Below, piece after piece: positions 28,801-41,025 of a stretch of 64,000 nucleotides of DNA (positions are counted from its first letter, which is position 1; every line of letters starts with the position of its first letter). Position numbers and translations under genes: made by a program. This DNA comes from Torymus aiolomorphi (taxonomy: Eukaryota > Arthropoda > Insecta > Hymenoptera > Torymidae): NCBI GenBank assembly GCA_036365515.1, contig CM070877.1:111864011-111928010 (forward strand), read 5' to 3'. The notes under the pieces were generated by a model. It had not been told where the DNA came from. It made no database searches and saw only the letters and a program-made list of their open reading frames with translations.

Positions 28801-31800
28801 AGTTTGATCCAATTTGACCGAATGATTATTTTCCATACATTGTGTGCGGGTCCTTTCTTATTTAATTTCTTATTATTTTTTGTTATTTCAAAAAATATTT
28901 AAAGAGCTATACGGAATCAAGATATAATTGAAGAACGGTTTTCTTATTGGTTTATCAAAACAAAATAATAATGAAGGTTATAAATAAATAATTTTAAAAA
29001 TAAATAAAGGTTTTTAATAAATGGTTTAAAAAATAATAAAAATTTGAAATAAATAGATATATCTTGTTCCCAGAAATTGATCAAATTAAATAAAATGATA
29101 TAATGAAGTGTCAAAAATGTTAATGTAACTTTATTATACTTATATTTTTCTAAGAATAAAAGAAAGTTCATTTTTACAATATATTTGATAAAAATAAACT
29201 ATTAATAATAGAATATAAATTTTTCTGTTATCATTTTATTAGAACATTTCGTCAATTTTTCCTTTTTTTTAAGCTTATAAATGAATGTATAACAAATACA
29301 TTACAAACTCCATTAATATAAATCCATTTGAAAGCAAATCAATTCATTTTATTCTCAGTACTGTTAAGCACGAAAAATGTATTTTTTTTTATAAAATATT
29401 GTTTTCTCCGAAACCAACCAACATAAAAAATAATAATTTCGATAAATTACAAATTTATATATTATACATAAACCAAAAAATGTTATCCTGATATTATTTG
29501 TTTTTTATTTTAACCTATTATTAAAAGAGTGATTTTCCATAAGAACTACGAAAAATAGCTAAAAAAAATTTTTGTTTTTTAAATGTCGAAAATTGAATCC
29601 TGCGTCGACTGCATCATTAATATAAGTTTAACGTTAATTTCGAAGTCTCAAAAAATGAAAAATTTATTTATTAATTGTAACAAAATTATAGAAATAAAAT
29701 TAGCTTCGAAAAGATAGAATCTTATAATTTTCTGAATATATTAAATGAAATTATATTCACGTTACGATGTGGAGACATTATTTAAAAATAGCGTTTTTCG
29801 ATTTTAATTGAATTGAAACCCACCATGTCTTTTATGGAACTTTTTTTCTTTTTGCCACAAAGTTGCTGTAGTAAAATAACCATAAATGCTATTAATAGTC
29901 GAATAAAATAATTGACTTCAAGATAAATAACAAATTACTGCTAATATTAGTTGAATAACTAAAAAAAATAATACGAAACTCTAAATCAATTTTAAATTTT
30001 CGCAGGAAACCAAGTATTTTTGAATTGGACGCCAGCTTCACTTAGGCGTGCAGGACTTTGTCGCCTCCACTTCAGCGAGGATGACATGCTAGGACCGACG
30101 AGTTTAAAGCGTGGCACAGTTCCCCTTCATTGGCAAGGGCTTGAAAATGCTGACAATGAACTGCCTGCGCAACTGCAAGCCCAGGTGCAGATGTGTGAAG
30201 AAGAAGCCGAACATCAACAACAACCAGAACAACAAAGGCAACAACCACATCAAGAACAACAACAACAACAAAGACAGCAACAACAGCAACCAGAACAACA
30301 AGACCAACAACAACAACAAGATCAACAACTAGAACAACAAAAACAACAGGTAACACAAGCCATTGTTACTGAAACGACAGAGAAGTCCCAACCGGAAAAA
30401 GAAATTGATTTTGTAGGTGTGTTGAAAAGGTCATTGCCACCTGTAACTTACCCCTCGGGTAAAGAAATTTTTTCTTTTTCTGAAAAAGATGATGACCTGT
30501 CGTTTCTGAATTACGAATCTCCTGTTAAAATTGTTAAAGTAAACGTTAGCTCCACAACTGAGGACTCTGCTCCAATTGCTTCACCATTGAGAAAACGCGT
30601 TGTTGATACAATGGTTCGTAGTAAAGTTTATATTTGTAAATTAAAAAGTAAATTATTAGCTGCAGAATCAAAGGTTAAGCAGTTACAGAGATCCCGCAAA
30701 ACTGAGAAAAATAAAAACAGTCGTTTAACTAGACGTTTACATCAAAAAGTATCCAAAAAATTTTCTGATATTAATGATCTTTTAAAAGAAAAAAACATCC
30801 CTGATATGGCTAAGACGATGATGAAATTGCAATTGCACAAGCCCAATACGCCATACACAACCGAAGAGAAAGACTTGGCTAAACAAATTTATTTTCATTC
30901 AGCAGCTTGCTATTCTCGATTAAGGGCGGGAGGATTAGTTTTGCCAGCTGAATCAACGGTTAGATCGTGGGTGGCAGAATGTGAAATCGTCCCAGGGATC
31001 AATGACGCAATTTTGAAGAAGATAGAATATTTGATGCTACTTCCGCCACAAGAGCGACTGTGTGCGTTGAAATTTGATGAAATGTCCATCAGAGCAGCGG
31101 AAGAATATTCTAAGAAATATGATGTAATTGAAGGTCTGGTCGATATGGGAAAAGATCGCAGAGATTGTAAAGTCGCGAAACACGCGTTGCTATTTTGTAT
31201 TGACAGCATAAATGCAAAAAATTCATGGCGTCAAATAGTATCTTTCGGGTTTAACGAAAATGGCGCCAGTGCAGAAGAGCTCTTTGAGATTGTTCCCCAA
31301 ATCGTAACAGAACTTCGAAAAATAGGAGCAGATATTCGTGTGATTGTATGTGATCAAGGTAGCAACAATCAAAAGTTATTTAAATTATTGGATGTATGTC
31401 CAGAAAAGCCTTATTTTATTTTAGATTCTGTTAAGATTTTTGCAACTTTTGATTGGCCACACCTTATTAAGAGATTGATAGCACAGCTAAGAGCCCACGA
31501 TTGCATTTATGTCGATAACGAAAAAATTATTTCTTTTACCGATTTAAAGCAAACCTGGGAGCTTGACCGCTCTCATGGTACATCAAATTTATTAGGCTTT
31601 TTATCAGAAAATCACTTTAATCCTAATAGTTTTGATGCTATGAAAGTAAAGCTTGCTTTTCAACTGTTAAGCCGTCGCATGGCCTGTGCAATTAAATTAG
31701 CCGGCGAAGATGTTTTATCAGGGTTGTCTTCGAATACATGGCAAAATTCAGCCAATTTCGTTGAAACAATGGATGCTGTCATCGATGCATGTAATGTATA

Positions 31801-32881
31801 TAGTTTGAAAAATCGCCATGCATTGAAGCGACCATTATCTGACAGAAATCCAGAAATCCAGCAGCGACTTGAAAGTTTTATCGAGTGGTCAGAGAAATGG
31901 AATGTAAAGAAAAAAGGGAACGACAACAAGCCACCTTGTTTTTTGGGGTTACCTTTGACTGCTCGTGCTTTAGTAAGTCTGTATTTGGAAATAAAATCTT
32001 CATTCCCCGACTTTGAATTAGCAACAGGTCTGTGCAACCAAGATTCTGTGGAACATGCTCACTCCAAGTTGCGTGGCAGAGGTGGATTCAATCCGAATCC
32101 TACCTGTAGGACGTATCGTTTGACTCTTAGGCACATAATGTCAACCGATTTTATTCATACGAGTAAAAAAGGTAACACAAGTTGCGAAGAAAGCCATTCG
32201 TTACTTCCTCAAAATGACGTTGAAAAAGAGACCACAGAGTTAGTTGCACTACCTGAATATAATTCCAAGGAAATGCAAGAGCTCCAAGAAATTACAGATG
32301 CTGCAGACGATTTACTGGATTTCCATCTAGAGTTACAGTCTTCTAACATGTCAGATATGGACACTAAATTTAGTTATGAACAAAACGCTATAACATACTT
32401 TTCTGGTTACGTGGCACGTAAATCATTAGAAAAAAATCATTGTCTGACATGCGAAAAAGATTTAATGAAAGATGCATCAGAATCTGGAACCAGTAATGAA
32501 ACATACATCAACTTGAGAGAGTACCCACATTCTGATCCAGAAGTTCCATCAGTAATGTTCTTAGTCAGACCAACGGAACAGTTTGCAAAAGTAGTTAATT
32601 GTCAATTACAAGCCTTTGACAAAATTTATTTAAAATTTTGGCATGAGCATGATCTTTTACTTAAGTTAGCTGAAAACGTGGAAGCGTACACTCGTAAACA
32701 GTTTCCTGATTGGTTTGATCAAGAGAATGTCTGTTATGAGCACAGAGTACAAATGCTTAAATTTCTTTTGTTAGTTAAAATTTATGCGAAAACTAGGGAA
32801 CGTAACAATAATAGGAAAACTGCGTCTAAAAGGCCGATTGCGACAAAATGTAGAAAGCTGAAGATTGTTCAAAATGTATAA
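25827..32881 (+). CDS. THAP-domain P-element-like transposase, one intron
   Basis: Exon 1 is 25827-25965 (donor CAG|GTTAG) and exon 2 is 30006-32881 (acceptor CGCAG|GAAAC). The 139-nt first exon restores frame to give 1004 aa with no stops. The N-terminal THAP zinc finger spans the intron: C12 ... C22 with HLFRFP in exon 1, CRLHFSEDDM in exon 2. A Gln-rich run (encoded by 30220-30350) and a Lys-rich coiled region follow. The RNase-H-like core shows D404 (LKFDEMSI), D496 (VCDQGSNNQ) and E729 (DSVEHAHSKLRGRGG), the P/THAP9 arrangement with an insertion between the second Asp and the Glu. A CLTCEKDL motif lies near the C-terminus. It should bind the TIRs through THAP and catalyse cut-and-paste. 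It is the only gene of the host P-like element and looks intact, so the element could be active. The intron holds several MITEs. Confidence 0.9.
26007..27497. mobile_element. MITE with CACTGAAAAAAATTT ends, in intron
   Basis: CACTGAAAAAAATTT on the left and AAATTTTTTTCAGTG on the right, flanked by TA at 26005-26006 and 27498-27499, as for Tc1/mariner-type elements. It is interrupted by the 933-bp element at 26200. Without that insertion it is about 556 bp and has no coding. Confidence 0.8.
26200..27132. mobile_element. Non-autonomous TA-flanked element nested in the MITE
   Basis: 25-bp inverted ends, GGGTAAGAGACCCGATTAGT on the left, flanked by TA at 26198-26199 and 27133-27134. The inside is AT-rich without a transposase. 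It contains CACAAATGCGAAC- and GTGTGCC-type short repeats. It is likely a mariner-like deletion derivative. Confidence 0.85.
27877..28408. mobile_element. TA-flanked MITE with GCGAGCGCG subrepeats
   Basis: TCGTCGGTTGAGTGGAA on the left matches the reverse complement of the right end (TTCCTCCCAACCGATGA) imperfectly, flanked by TA on both sides. Both arms carry degenerate copies of GTACCAACTCGGGCGAGCGC. Frames seen in it are not genes. Confidence 0.75.
28694..28856. mobile_element. Short hairpin MITE
   Basis: AAAGGACCCCGCACACAATG pairs with the reverse complement at the right end, with arms of about 50 bp. No target duplication is certain. Confidence 0.75.
28857..30005. other. 3' part of the transposase intron
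   Basis: AT-rich, no recognised gene or repeat. It ends with the acceptor TTTTCGCAG at 30005. Confidence 0.5.
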
Positions 32882-33601
32882 ATTTGGTAGTAACATTTTT
32901 TTGTAAATTATTGGAAAAAAATTGCTAAAACTTATAACTTCACTTGTTTAAAAAATATTTTACGTGAATTTTTTAATTATTAAATCTAGAGCGTGCTTTT
33001 TCTAATGATAGTAACTGAGTTCCCGTTTTTTAATAATAATAATAATAACATTGTAATATATGTTCTGATGTAAATACGTTGATCCTGTTCTAAATTATTA
33101 ATATTTTGCGACTCAATTTTCCGTATTGTTTTGTAATTATAATGTCTAAAGTTTGTAAATAATATAATTGTTATCCTTTTCAGAATACTTTTCAGGTATA
33201 TTATACTATAAAATTGATTAGAAAATAATATTATCAAGGTAAAATAGAATATTATAAGAAAATAAAAAATAATTTAGCATTCCTGTAACTAATAAGGTAT
33301 TATCGTTTTCAGATAATTTTATTTTCAGATGGGGGGTGGTATTGGTTGCCTTCCCGTTGGTGCCCCCCGAAAACAAATGGACTTATTGTAATTGATAAAT
33401 GCAATACAATAAGTTCCTTTTGTCAAACAACCAATGAATTATTTTTAAAATCATTCTGCTCAATATAAAATGTTAATGAAATTTATCATTTATTTTATAT
33501 AAAAATCTTTTTACATTTAAAATCTGATTTGTGAAAAGACAGATAAACAGAGCAACTAAAGATAGCCAAATACTTTAAAGCAGAAATAAAAAAGAAAAAT
33601 G
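32882..33601. other. 3' flank of the P-like transposase
   Basis: AT-rich, probably the 3' UTR (AATAAA near 33262) and spacer to the right TIR. A GC stretch near 33340 (CCTTCCCGTTGGTGCCCCCC) is unexplained. No other gene. Confidence 0.45.
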
Positions 33602-34610
33602 TAATTGGACTAATCTAATATTCTGATCGAGATAATATAATGCCCGGGGTTGTAAATTATACCATTATTAATTCAAAATTGAAATTTCAATCATTAATAA
33701 AACCCCGGGTTTAATTAATAATAAAAATTTCAATTGTTAAATAAGTCGTTAATTAAGTTCATATCGGTTAATTAATAATTAAAATTTCAATCGTTAATTA
33801 AGGCAGCGTGTAATTAAGAATTCATTTTAATCGTTTAATGGATTTTGAAGTCGAATGCGATATCCCCGAGCAGTAATTGTAAAGTCCTTGTAAAGAATCA
33901 CGGCCGAAAACACGAATTTACGTCTATGTGTCACGATCGTCGAGTAAAAAAAAAAGCTAAAAATGCAATCCATTTAATCAGTTAAACTAAACATACATTT
34001 TAAATATTTTCTTACGTTATCTTTGATTGATTGTAACTTCCTGAAAAATCAAAATTTTGTAACGAATCGGGGCTTAAATTTTAGCTTTTAATGTCTACTT
34101 TTAGAGATTTGTTTCACCGTTTTCGTATCTTAAATAATTGAATTTAGGACTACGCTTTTACTGCAGAATCAGGTCCGAAGAAACTTAATTAAATACTGGT
34201 TTAATAAACGATTCAAACTTTAATTCTTAATTAGACGCTTGTTTAATTAATGATTGAAATTTTAATTCTGAATGGAACGCAGGTATAGTTAACGATTGAA
34301 TTTTTAGTTATTAATTAAACTGGGGTTTAAATAACGATTGAAATTTTAATTTTAAATTAAACTGAGTAATTAATTGAAATTTCAACTAATATTATTCATT
34401 AGCTTTCAATGCAGCTGGATTGATTATTTCTCTACTAAAATATCGCTTTGAAAATAAGAAACGCAGCTTCAAAAAATATTGAATGGTTCGCACGATATTA
34501 TTTAAGAGATTATCGGAATTTTCTAAATTGTTTGCAACCATTTTGAGAAGTACGAAAATGTCAATATAAGAGATTTTTCGAAAGAATGTTAAAAAGTTTG
34601 CCTTCTCTTA
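33602..34610. repeat. Inner piece of the P-like right TIR
   Basis: Reverse complement of 24039-25048. It is interrupted at 34611 by the palindromic Tc1/mariner element. Confidence 0.9.
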
Positions 34611-35245
34611 TACACGGTGACCCATTTTAATCGCTACACCCGGATTTTTCGGATCCTAAGACAGATAGGAAAAAATGATTCAGACAAAAGTTGTAGGGGA
34701 CGAAGGGGGCCAAACGATGGTCCTAACAGCTTTGACCTTGAACTTGACCTTCAAGGTTATTTCAAGGTCAAGTGGTTTTTTTTAATAGGAACACCTATTT
34801 TTGACCCCGGATTCGGAAAGAGCGGGAAATTTTACGTTCAAAATCATATTGAGACATTTTTTTTCAAGGTCATTTCAAGGTCATTTCAAGGCCAAATGAA
34901 GGTCGAACTCCGAAAAATCCATTTTAAGTCGTTTTTTCCATGAGTCACAGGCTTAAGTGGTTCAAACTGATCGTAGGTTTAATAGGGAAACCCACACAGC
35001 CAAAACTTTAACATCCTAGTAAACAAATATCAAACTTGCACATCCGAACCCCATGCTCTTCATAGCCTCACATGCTAAACTGTTACACCAGACATCCCCC
35101 AGTCCCACACATCTCTACCCCATGTCTGATGTTTGTTTAACGGAAACTTCAAGATCATTAAAGCTTCTGTTGTAAATGTGTCAACCTTACGTTTAACGCT
35201 ATCCAGAAACAACGACGTGGACGTAGTAAGGATTGTTTCCTTTGG

Positions 35246-35577
35246 GGTGCTTGATTAAAGTGAGTCCCCTTGCCTCTCACTGTTCAGGGTGCTTGATTTA
35301 AGTGAGTCCCTTCGCCTCTCACTGATCGGGGTGCTTGATTAAAGTGAGTCCCCTTGCCTCTCACTGTTCAGGGTGTTTGATTTAAGTGAGTCCCTTCGCC
35401 TCTCACTGATCGGGGTGCTTGATTAAAGTGAGTCCCCTTGCCTCTCACTGTTCAGGGTGCTTGATTTAAGTGAGTCCCTTCGCCTCTCACTGATCGGGGT
35501 GCTTGATTAAAGTGAGTCCCCTTGCCTCTCACTGTTCAGGGTGCTTGATTTAAGTGAGTCCCTTCGTCTCTCACTTA
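35246..35577. repeat. 42-bp minisatellite, left arm
   Basis: Eight units of 42 bp in two alternating versions (..TTAAAGTGAGTCCCCTTGCC.. and ..TTTAAGTGAGTCCCTTCGCC..), ending just after the transposase stop. Mirrored at 38641-38977. Confidence 0.95.
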
Positions 35578-35586
35578 TGTGTTTAT

Positions 35587-36651
35587 CTAACCTCGAAGAA
35601 AATGTTCGAAATTACGACCATTTGCTTCCAGGCACATAGTCAAACGCCTTTGGAAGTGGCGAACGGTGTTTAGCAAAGTTTGCCTTGGAATGGCAGCGCA
35701 TGCTCGACGAATTCTGTCCATCATGTCTACTCTTGTGGTGGGCCTTTCCTCAAAAACGGCATTTTTTAAATACTCCCATAAGTAAAAATCTGGTGATGTA
35801 AGATCTGGTGAGCAAGCAGGCCATTCAACCGGACCACCTCGACCAATCCATCTGTTACCATACTGCTCATTCAAAAAAGTCCTGACAATTCGAGCGAAAT
35901 GTGGTGTTGCGCCGTCCTGCTGGAGCCACATTCTTCGTCGCGTTTCTAAGTCAACATCTTCCATCAATACAGGTAGTTCATCTCTTATTAGCGTTAAGTA
36001 CGTGTGTTGATTAACATTTTCTTCGAAAAAATAAGGGCCAATCACGCATCCATTAATAATCCCACACCATACCATAATACTCCATCGTCTTTGATGGTTT
36101 ACAGTTCTGACCCAATGAGGATTAACATCAGACCAGTAATGACAATTATGTCTATTCAATTCCCCACCACTTTGAAATTTTGCCTCATCAGAAAAAAGAA
36201 CAAAATTAAAAAAGTCTGGATCATTTTCTATCATTTGTAAAGCCCATTGGCAAAACACAATACGCTGTTGAAAATGAGCAAACTGTAGCTCTTGGACCAG
36301 AGTAATATGATACGCATGATATCTAAGCACCTTCATAATTCTTAAAAATGTACTTTTTGGAAGACCGATTTCCCTTTCGATTCGACGAGCGCTTATCTGT
36401 GGGTCAAGATGAATTATTGCCAGAATAGTCACAACCCGATTATCATTTTCATCATATTGATGGCGCCTACGTTGACGAACCATGTGTCCACCACGAGCTC
36501 TTTGAGTTAAACGTCTGATAGCCATAGCGTCAGGGTGTCGTCTGTCTGGATAGCGTTCAGCATAAATTCTTGCCGCAGCACGATAATTACTTCGGCTTTC
36601 TCCTAAAGCCAACATCATGTCAACGATCTCGTTGGGCGGATAGTCAGCCAT
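35587..36651 (-). CDS. IS630/Tc1-mariner transposase, intact copy
   Basis: A complete 354-aa frame from MADYPPNEIVDMML to EHFLRG. The N-terminal half (about 1-110) is a helix-turn-helix DNA-binding region (SARRIEREIGLPKSTFLRIM). The catalytic triad is D155 (VLFSDEAKF), D246 (LQQDGATPH) and D283 (CSPDLTSPDFYLWEYLK). I count 36 residues between the last two Asp, close to but not exactly the better-known DD34D or DD37D classes. The family motif IGRGGPVEWP precedes the third Asp. It should catalyse TA-targeted cut and paste of the palindromic element. The sister copy at 37569 is broken, so any activity comes from this one. Confidence 0.95.
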   Translation of the reverse strand: MADYPPNEIVDMMLALGESRSNYRAAARIYAERYPDRRHPDAMAIRRLTQRARGGHMVRQRRRHQYDENDNRVVTILAIIHLDPQISARRIEREIGLPKSTFLRIMKVLRYHAYHITLVQELQFAHFQQRIVFCQWALQMIENDPDFFNFVLFSDEAKFQSGGELNRHNCHYWSDVNPHWVRTVNHQRRWSIMVWCGIINGCVIGPYFFEENVNQHTYLTLIRDELPVLMEDVDLETRRRMWLQQDGATPHFARIVRTFLNEQYGNRWIGRGGPVEWPACSPDLTSPDFYLWEYLKNAVFEERPTTRVDMMDRIRRACAAIPRQTLLNTVRHFQRRLTMCLEANGRNFEHFLRG

Positions 36652-37568
36652 TTCAGAGCCAGCTATTAATTACTATTAAATTTGAATAGTGAAATGGTAT
36701 AAAAAATATTAATAATTATAATATTTGCCCGTATACGGTCGCGACCAAAAAAGAAAAATGTTCCTAAATTTTGGTAACTTTATCTGACTAAGTGTATTTG
36801 CCAAAAGTACTCCGATTGTCACACTTTTGTAATTGTAAGTTTTATAATAAAGTAATAATCATTAAATTATTTCTAATTTGAACTGCACATAATACTAAAA
36901 CTTGCTTTTATTTTAAATATTGTGAATTATTGCCGTTCAAACTTGAGAAATACTAATATTGATAATGTAATCATTAAAGGCACATTTACAAATAATTTCT
37001 GTTCCGTCAAGATTTTTGTACAAAAAGAAATGTTGTATCTTTATTCTTTTGAAAGTTATGAGTAAATTAAAGATATGAGCTGTTATGACTGTTATGAAAG
37101 TTATGACTTTTCTTTTTAAACAATGACATTTTTTTACAGCTCATATCTTTAATTTACTCATAACTTTCAAAAGAATAAAGATACAACATTTCTTTTTTGT
37201 ACAAAAATCTTGACGGAACAGAAATTATTTGTAAATGTGCCTTTAATGATTACATTATCAATATTAGTATTTCTCAAGTTTGAACGGCAATAATTCACAA
37301 TATTTAAAATAAAAGCAAGTTTTAGTATTATGTGCAGTTCAAATTAGAAATAATTTAATGATTATTACTTTATTATAAAACTTACAATTACAAAAGTGTG
37401 ACAATCGGAGTACTTTTGGCAAATACACTTAGTCAGATAAAGTTACCATAATTTAGGAACATTTTTCTTTTTTGGTCGCGACCGTATACGGGCAAATATT
37501 ATAATTATTAATATTTTTTATACCATTTCACTATTCAAATTTAATAGTAATTAATAGCTGGCTCTGAA

Positions 37569-38632
37569 ATGGCTGACTATCCGCCCAACGAGATCGTTGA
37601 CATGATGTTGGCTTTAGGAGAAAGCCGAAGTAATTATCGTGCTGCGGCAAGAATTTATGCTGAACGCTATCCAGACAGACGACACCCTGACGCTATGGCT
37701 ATCAGACGTTTAACTCAAAGAGCTCGTGGTGGACACATGGTTCGTCAACGTAGGCGCCATCAATATGATGAAAATGATAATCGGGCTGTGACTATTCTGG
37801 TAATAATTCATCTTGACCCACAGATAAGCGCTCGTCGAATCGAAAGGGAAATCGGTCTTCCAAAAAGTACATTTTTAAGAATTATGAAGGTGCTTAGATA
37901 TCATGCGTATCATATTACTCTGGTCCAAGAGCTACAGTTTGCTCATTTTCAACAGCGTATTGTGTTTTGCCAATGGGCTTTACAAATGATAGAAAATGAT
38001 CCAGACTTTTTTAATTTTGTTCTTTTTTCTGATGAGGCAAAATTTCAAAGTGATGGGGAATTGAATAGACATAATTGTCATTACTGGTCTGATGTTAATC
38101 CTCATTAGGTCAGAACTGTAAACCATCAAAGACGATGGAGTATTATGGTATGGTGTGGGATTATTAATGGATGTGTGATTGGCCCTTATTTTTTCGAAGA
38201 AAATGTTAATCAACACACGTACTTAACGCTAATAAGAGATGAACTACCTGTATTGATGGAAGATGTTGACTTAGAAACGCGACGAAGAATGTGGCTCCAG
38301 CAGGACGGCGCAACACCACATTTCGCTCGAATTGTCAGGACTTTTTTGAATGAGCAGTATGGTAACAGATGGATTGGTCGAGGTGGTCCGGTTGAATGGC
38401 CTGCTTGCTCACCAGATCTTACATTACCAGATTTTTACTTATGGGGTATTTAAAAAATGCCGTTTTTGAGGAAAGGCCCACCACAAGAGTAGACATGATG
38501 GACAGAATTCGTCGAGCATGCGCTGCCATTCCAAGGCAAACTTTGCTAAACACCGTTCGCCACTTCCAAAGGCGTTTGACTATGTGCCTGGAAGCAAATG
38601 GTCGTAATTTCGAACATTTTCTTCGAGGTTAG
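37569..38632 (+). pseudogene. Tc1/mariner transposase, broken copy
   Basis: Reverse-complement twin of 35587-36651. The Trp codon after DVNPH is a TAG (38106-38108), and one base is missing near 38445 (LWGI then stop instead of LWEYLK). There are a few missense changes (for example VVTILAI to AVTILVI). Catalytic Asp codons remain. The near identity to the intact copy shows the two arms separated recently or are kept alike. Confidence 0.95.
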
Positions 38633-38640
38633 ATAAACAC

Positions 38641-38977
38641 ATAAGTGAGAGGCGAAGACTCACTTAAATCAAGCACCCTGAACAGTGAGAGGCAAGGGGA
38701 CTCACTTTAATCAAGCACCCCGATCAGTGAGAGGCGAAGGGACTCACTTAAATCAAGCACCCTGAACAGTGAGAGGCAAGGGGACTCACTTTAATCAAGC
38801 ACCCCGATCAGTGAGAGGCGAAGGGACTCACTTAAATCAAGCACCCTGAACAGTGAGAGGCAAGGGGACTCACTTTAATCAAGCACCCCGATCAGTGAGA
38901 GGCGAAGGGACTCACTTAAATCAAGCACCCTGAACAGTGAGAGGCAAGGGGACTCACTTTAATCAAGCACCCCAAAG
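38641..38977. repeat. 42-bp minisatellite, right arm
   Basis: Mirror copy of the array at 35246-35577. Confidence 0.95.
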
Positions 38978-39605
38978 GAAACAATCCTTACTACGTCCAC
39001 GTCGTTGTTTCTGGGTAGCGCTAAACGTAAGGTTGACACATTTACAACAGAAGCTTTAATGATCTTGAAGTTTCCGTTAAACAAACATCAGACATGGGGT
39101 AGAGATGTGTGGGACTGGGGGATGTCTGGTGTAACAGTTTAGCATGTGAGGCTATGAAGAGCATGGGGTTCGGATGTGCAAGTTTGATATTTGTTTACTA
39201 GGATGTGAAAGTTTTGGGTGTGTGGGTTTCCCTATTAAACCTACGATCAGTTTGAACCACTTAAGCCTGTGACTCATGGAAAAACGACTTAAAATGGATT
39301 TTTCGGAGTTCGACCTTCATTTGGCCTTGAAATGACCTTGAAATGACCTTGAAAAAAAATGTCTCAATATGATTTTGAACGTAAAATTTCCCGCTCTTTC
39401 CGAATCCGGGGTCAAAAATAGGTGTTCCTATTAAAAAAAACCACTTGACCTTGAAATAACCTTGAAGGTCAAGTTCAAGGTCAAAGCTGTTAGGACCATC
39501 GTTTGGCCTCCTTCGTCCCCTACAACTTTTGTCTGAATCATTTTTTCCTATCTGTCTTAGGATCCGAAAAATCCGGGTGTAGCGATTAAAATGGGTCACC
39601 GTGTA

Positions 39606-41013
39606 TGATTAACGCCATTTAATAACTTTTTACATTTAAATATTTTGAAGAATTTATATGGAAAAGTCAGAAGTCTTGGCGATTACTTATATTTTAAATA
39701 GATTAAAAAATAGAGTATGGAAAACCGAGTAAATGACGAAATCGCTGTAAAAACATGTACATAATTATTTATTTTACAGAAGAGTTGTTATATTGAATAA
39801 AATATGATTTTTTCGAATTATTAAATTTCAACTCTACTAGAGTAAAAAATGTGTATAATATGATACCATTTTTTTATGTTATACACTATTACTGATTATA
39901 ATTCAAAGGAAAATGGTGTTTTCATTAAGTCCCAAATGTGAATGCAAATCTTATGCAGGATTATCTTTGAGGCTTAAATAAAACAATTTGAAGCACAAGC
40001 ACATTTTTTGATAATAGCCTTTATGCATTTTCGGCCGGTTAAAAATGCTTTTTATATTATATGCTTACTTGTTGATTACCACTTAATAAATAATATTAAT
40101 AAAAACTTACTTTTAGAACAAATAACGTATGTTTTATAGGGATTAGAGAATGGGAATGAGAATATAATATGTATTTCTGAAATTGAACTTGATTGGTCAA
40201 CGATACTTTTTTATCCTGCTTAATCCTTAAAAAAGTTTATCTTGACCGTGATTGATTACATTTTACATATAAATTGGATAGGGATATTATTGCAAAAAAT
40301 AAATATAACGATATTTTTAATGAGTTTACTCTTGGTGAATTAATTTATTCAGAATATAAAATTTTCTTTAAAATATAAATTAAAACATCAATTCTACTAG
40401 AGAATGATAATTAAATGATAAAAAGGTGAAAATTCTGTATGTTGTGTTACAATAATGTAATGAAAAAAATTATGCACGAGAAAAAAAAAATATATTGAGT
40501 CGGGATTGAACGTGGATCCAAAAGATTACGGCAAAACTAGCCGCACGCCTTAGCCACCACGGCTACCGCTACGATGTCAATGTCTAACACTGAAATCGTT
40601 TATGTTCATCTTCTCCCCTTCGGCTTAGGATGTGAATTAGAATTTGAGTTTTACAGTTTAAAGTTTATAATTTCATTAATTTGCATGTATACAATATACA
40701 AATGCACGACCGAGCGGCGGTTGTCAGGCCGCTCGGCCGAAGTCGGATTGTTGCGGGAGAAGTAAACAGACGGCGAGCGCGGGGCGCGCCGCTGGGTCGC
40801 TCGTGTATACACATGACCGGTGCACGCGCACTGAGCCGCCGAGCCATCGTCTCCCGCTTGCCACGCCCCGCGCCGCGTGTACACGTCTCAACGACCAATC
40901 ACGAAATTGTGGACATGCTTCGCTACTTTCGCCGCGAGAGGCAGCAGCGCGCCACGCGCAGAAGTCTGCCTCACTTTTCTCCGGGGCGCTGGCAATCTCT
41001 CTATTCATCTCTG
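39606..41013. repeat. Outer piece of the P-like right TIR
   Basis: Reverse complement of 22808-24036 and 1069-1252. It contains the uninterrupted MULE target (40835-40843), with both MULE flanks joined around it. Open frames across it have no support. Confidence 0.9.
40498..40571 (-). other. tRNA-like sequence in the P-like right TIR
   Basis: Mirror copy of 23072-23145. Confidence 0.5.
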
Positions 41014-41021
41014 CTTATACC
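41014..41021. repeat. Right target duplication of the P-like element
   Basis: CTTATACC, paired with 1061-1068. Confidence 0.7.
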
Positions 41022-41025
41022 CATA

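Larger units (their letters stand above)
34613..39603. mobile_element. Palindromic Tc1/mariner-type element with transposase in both arms
   Basis: Ends CACGGTGACCCATTTTAATC and its reverse complement, flanked by TA at 34611-34612 and 39604-39605. The empty site TA is visible at 24037-24038. It is 4,991 bp long. The two arms of about 2.47 kb are reverse complements over essentially their whole length around a 50-bp centre (37084-37135). Each arm carries a transposase copy, one intact and one broken. Both arms also carry a 42-bp minisatellite. The whole could snap back as one long hairpin. Confidence 0.95.

Noticed and set aside
30072..30356. Antisense Val/Leu-rich frames
   Set aside because: Shadows of the CAA-rich glutamine stretch of the P-like transposase.
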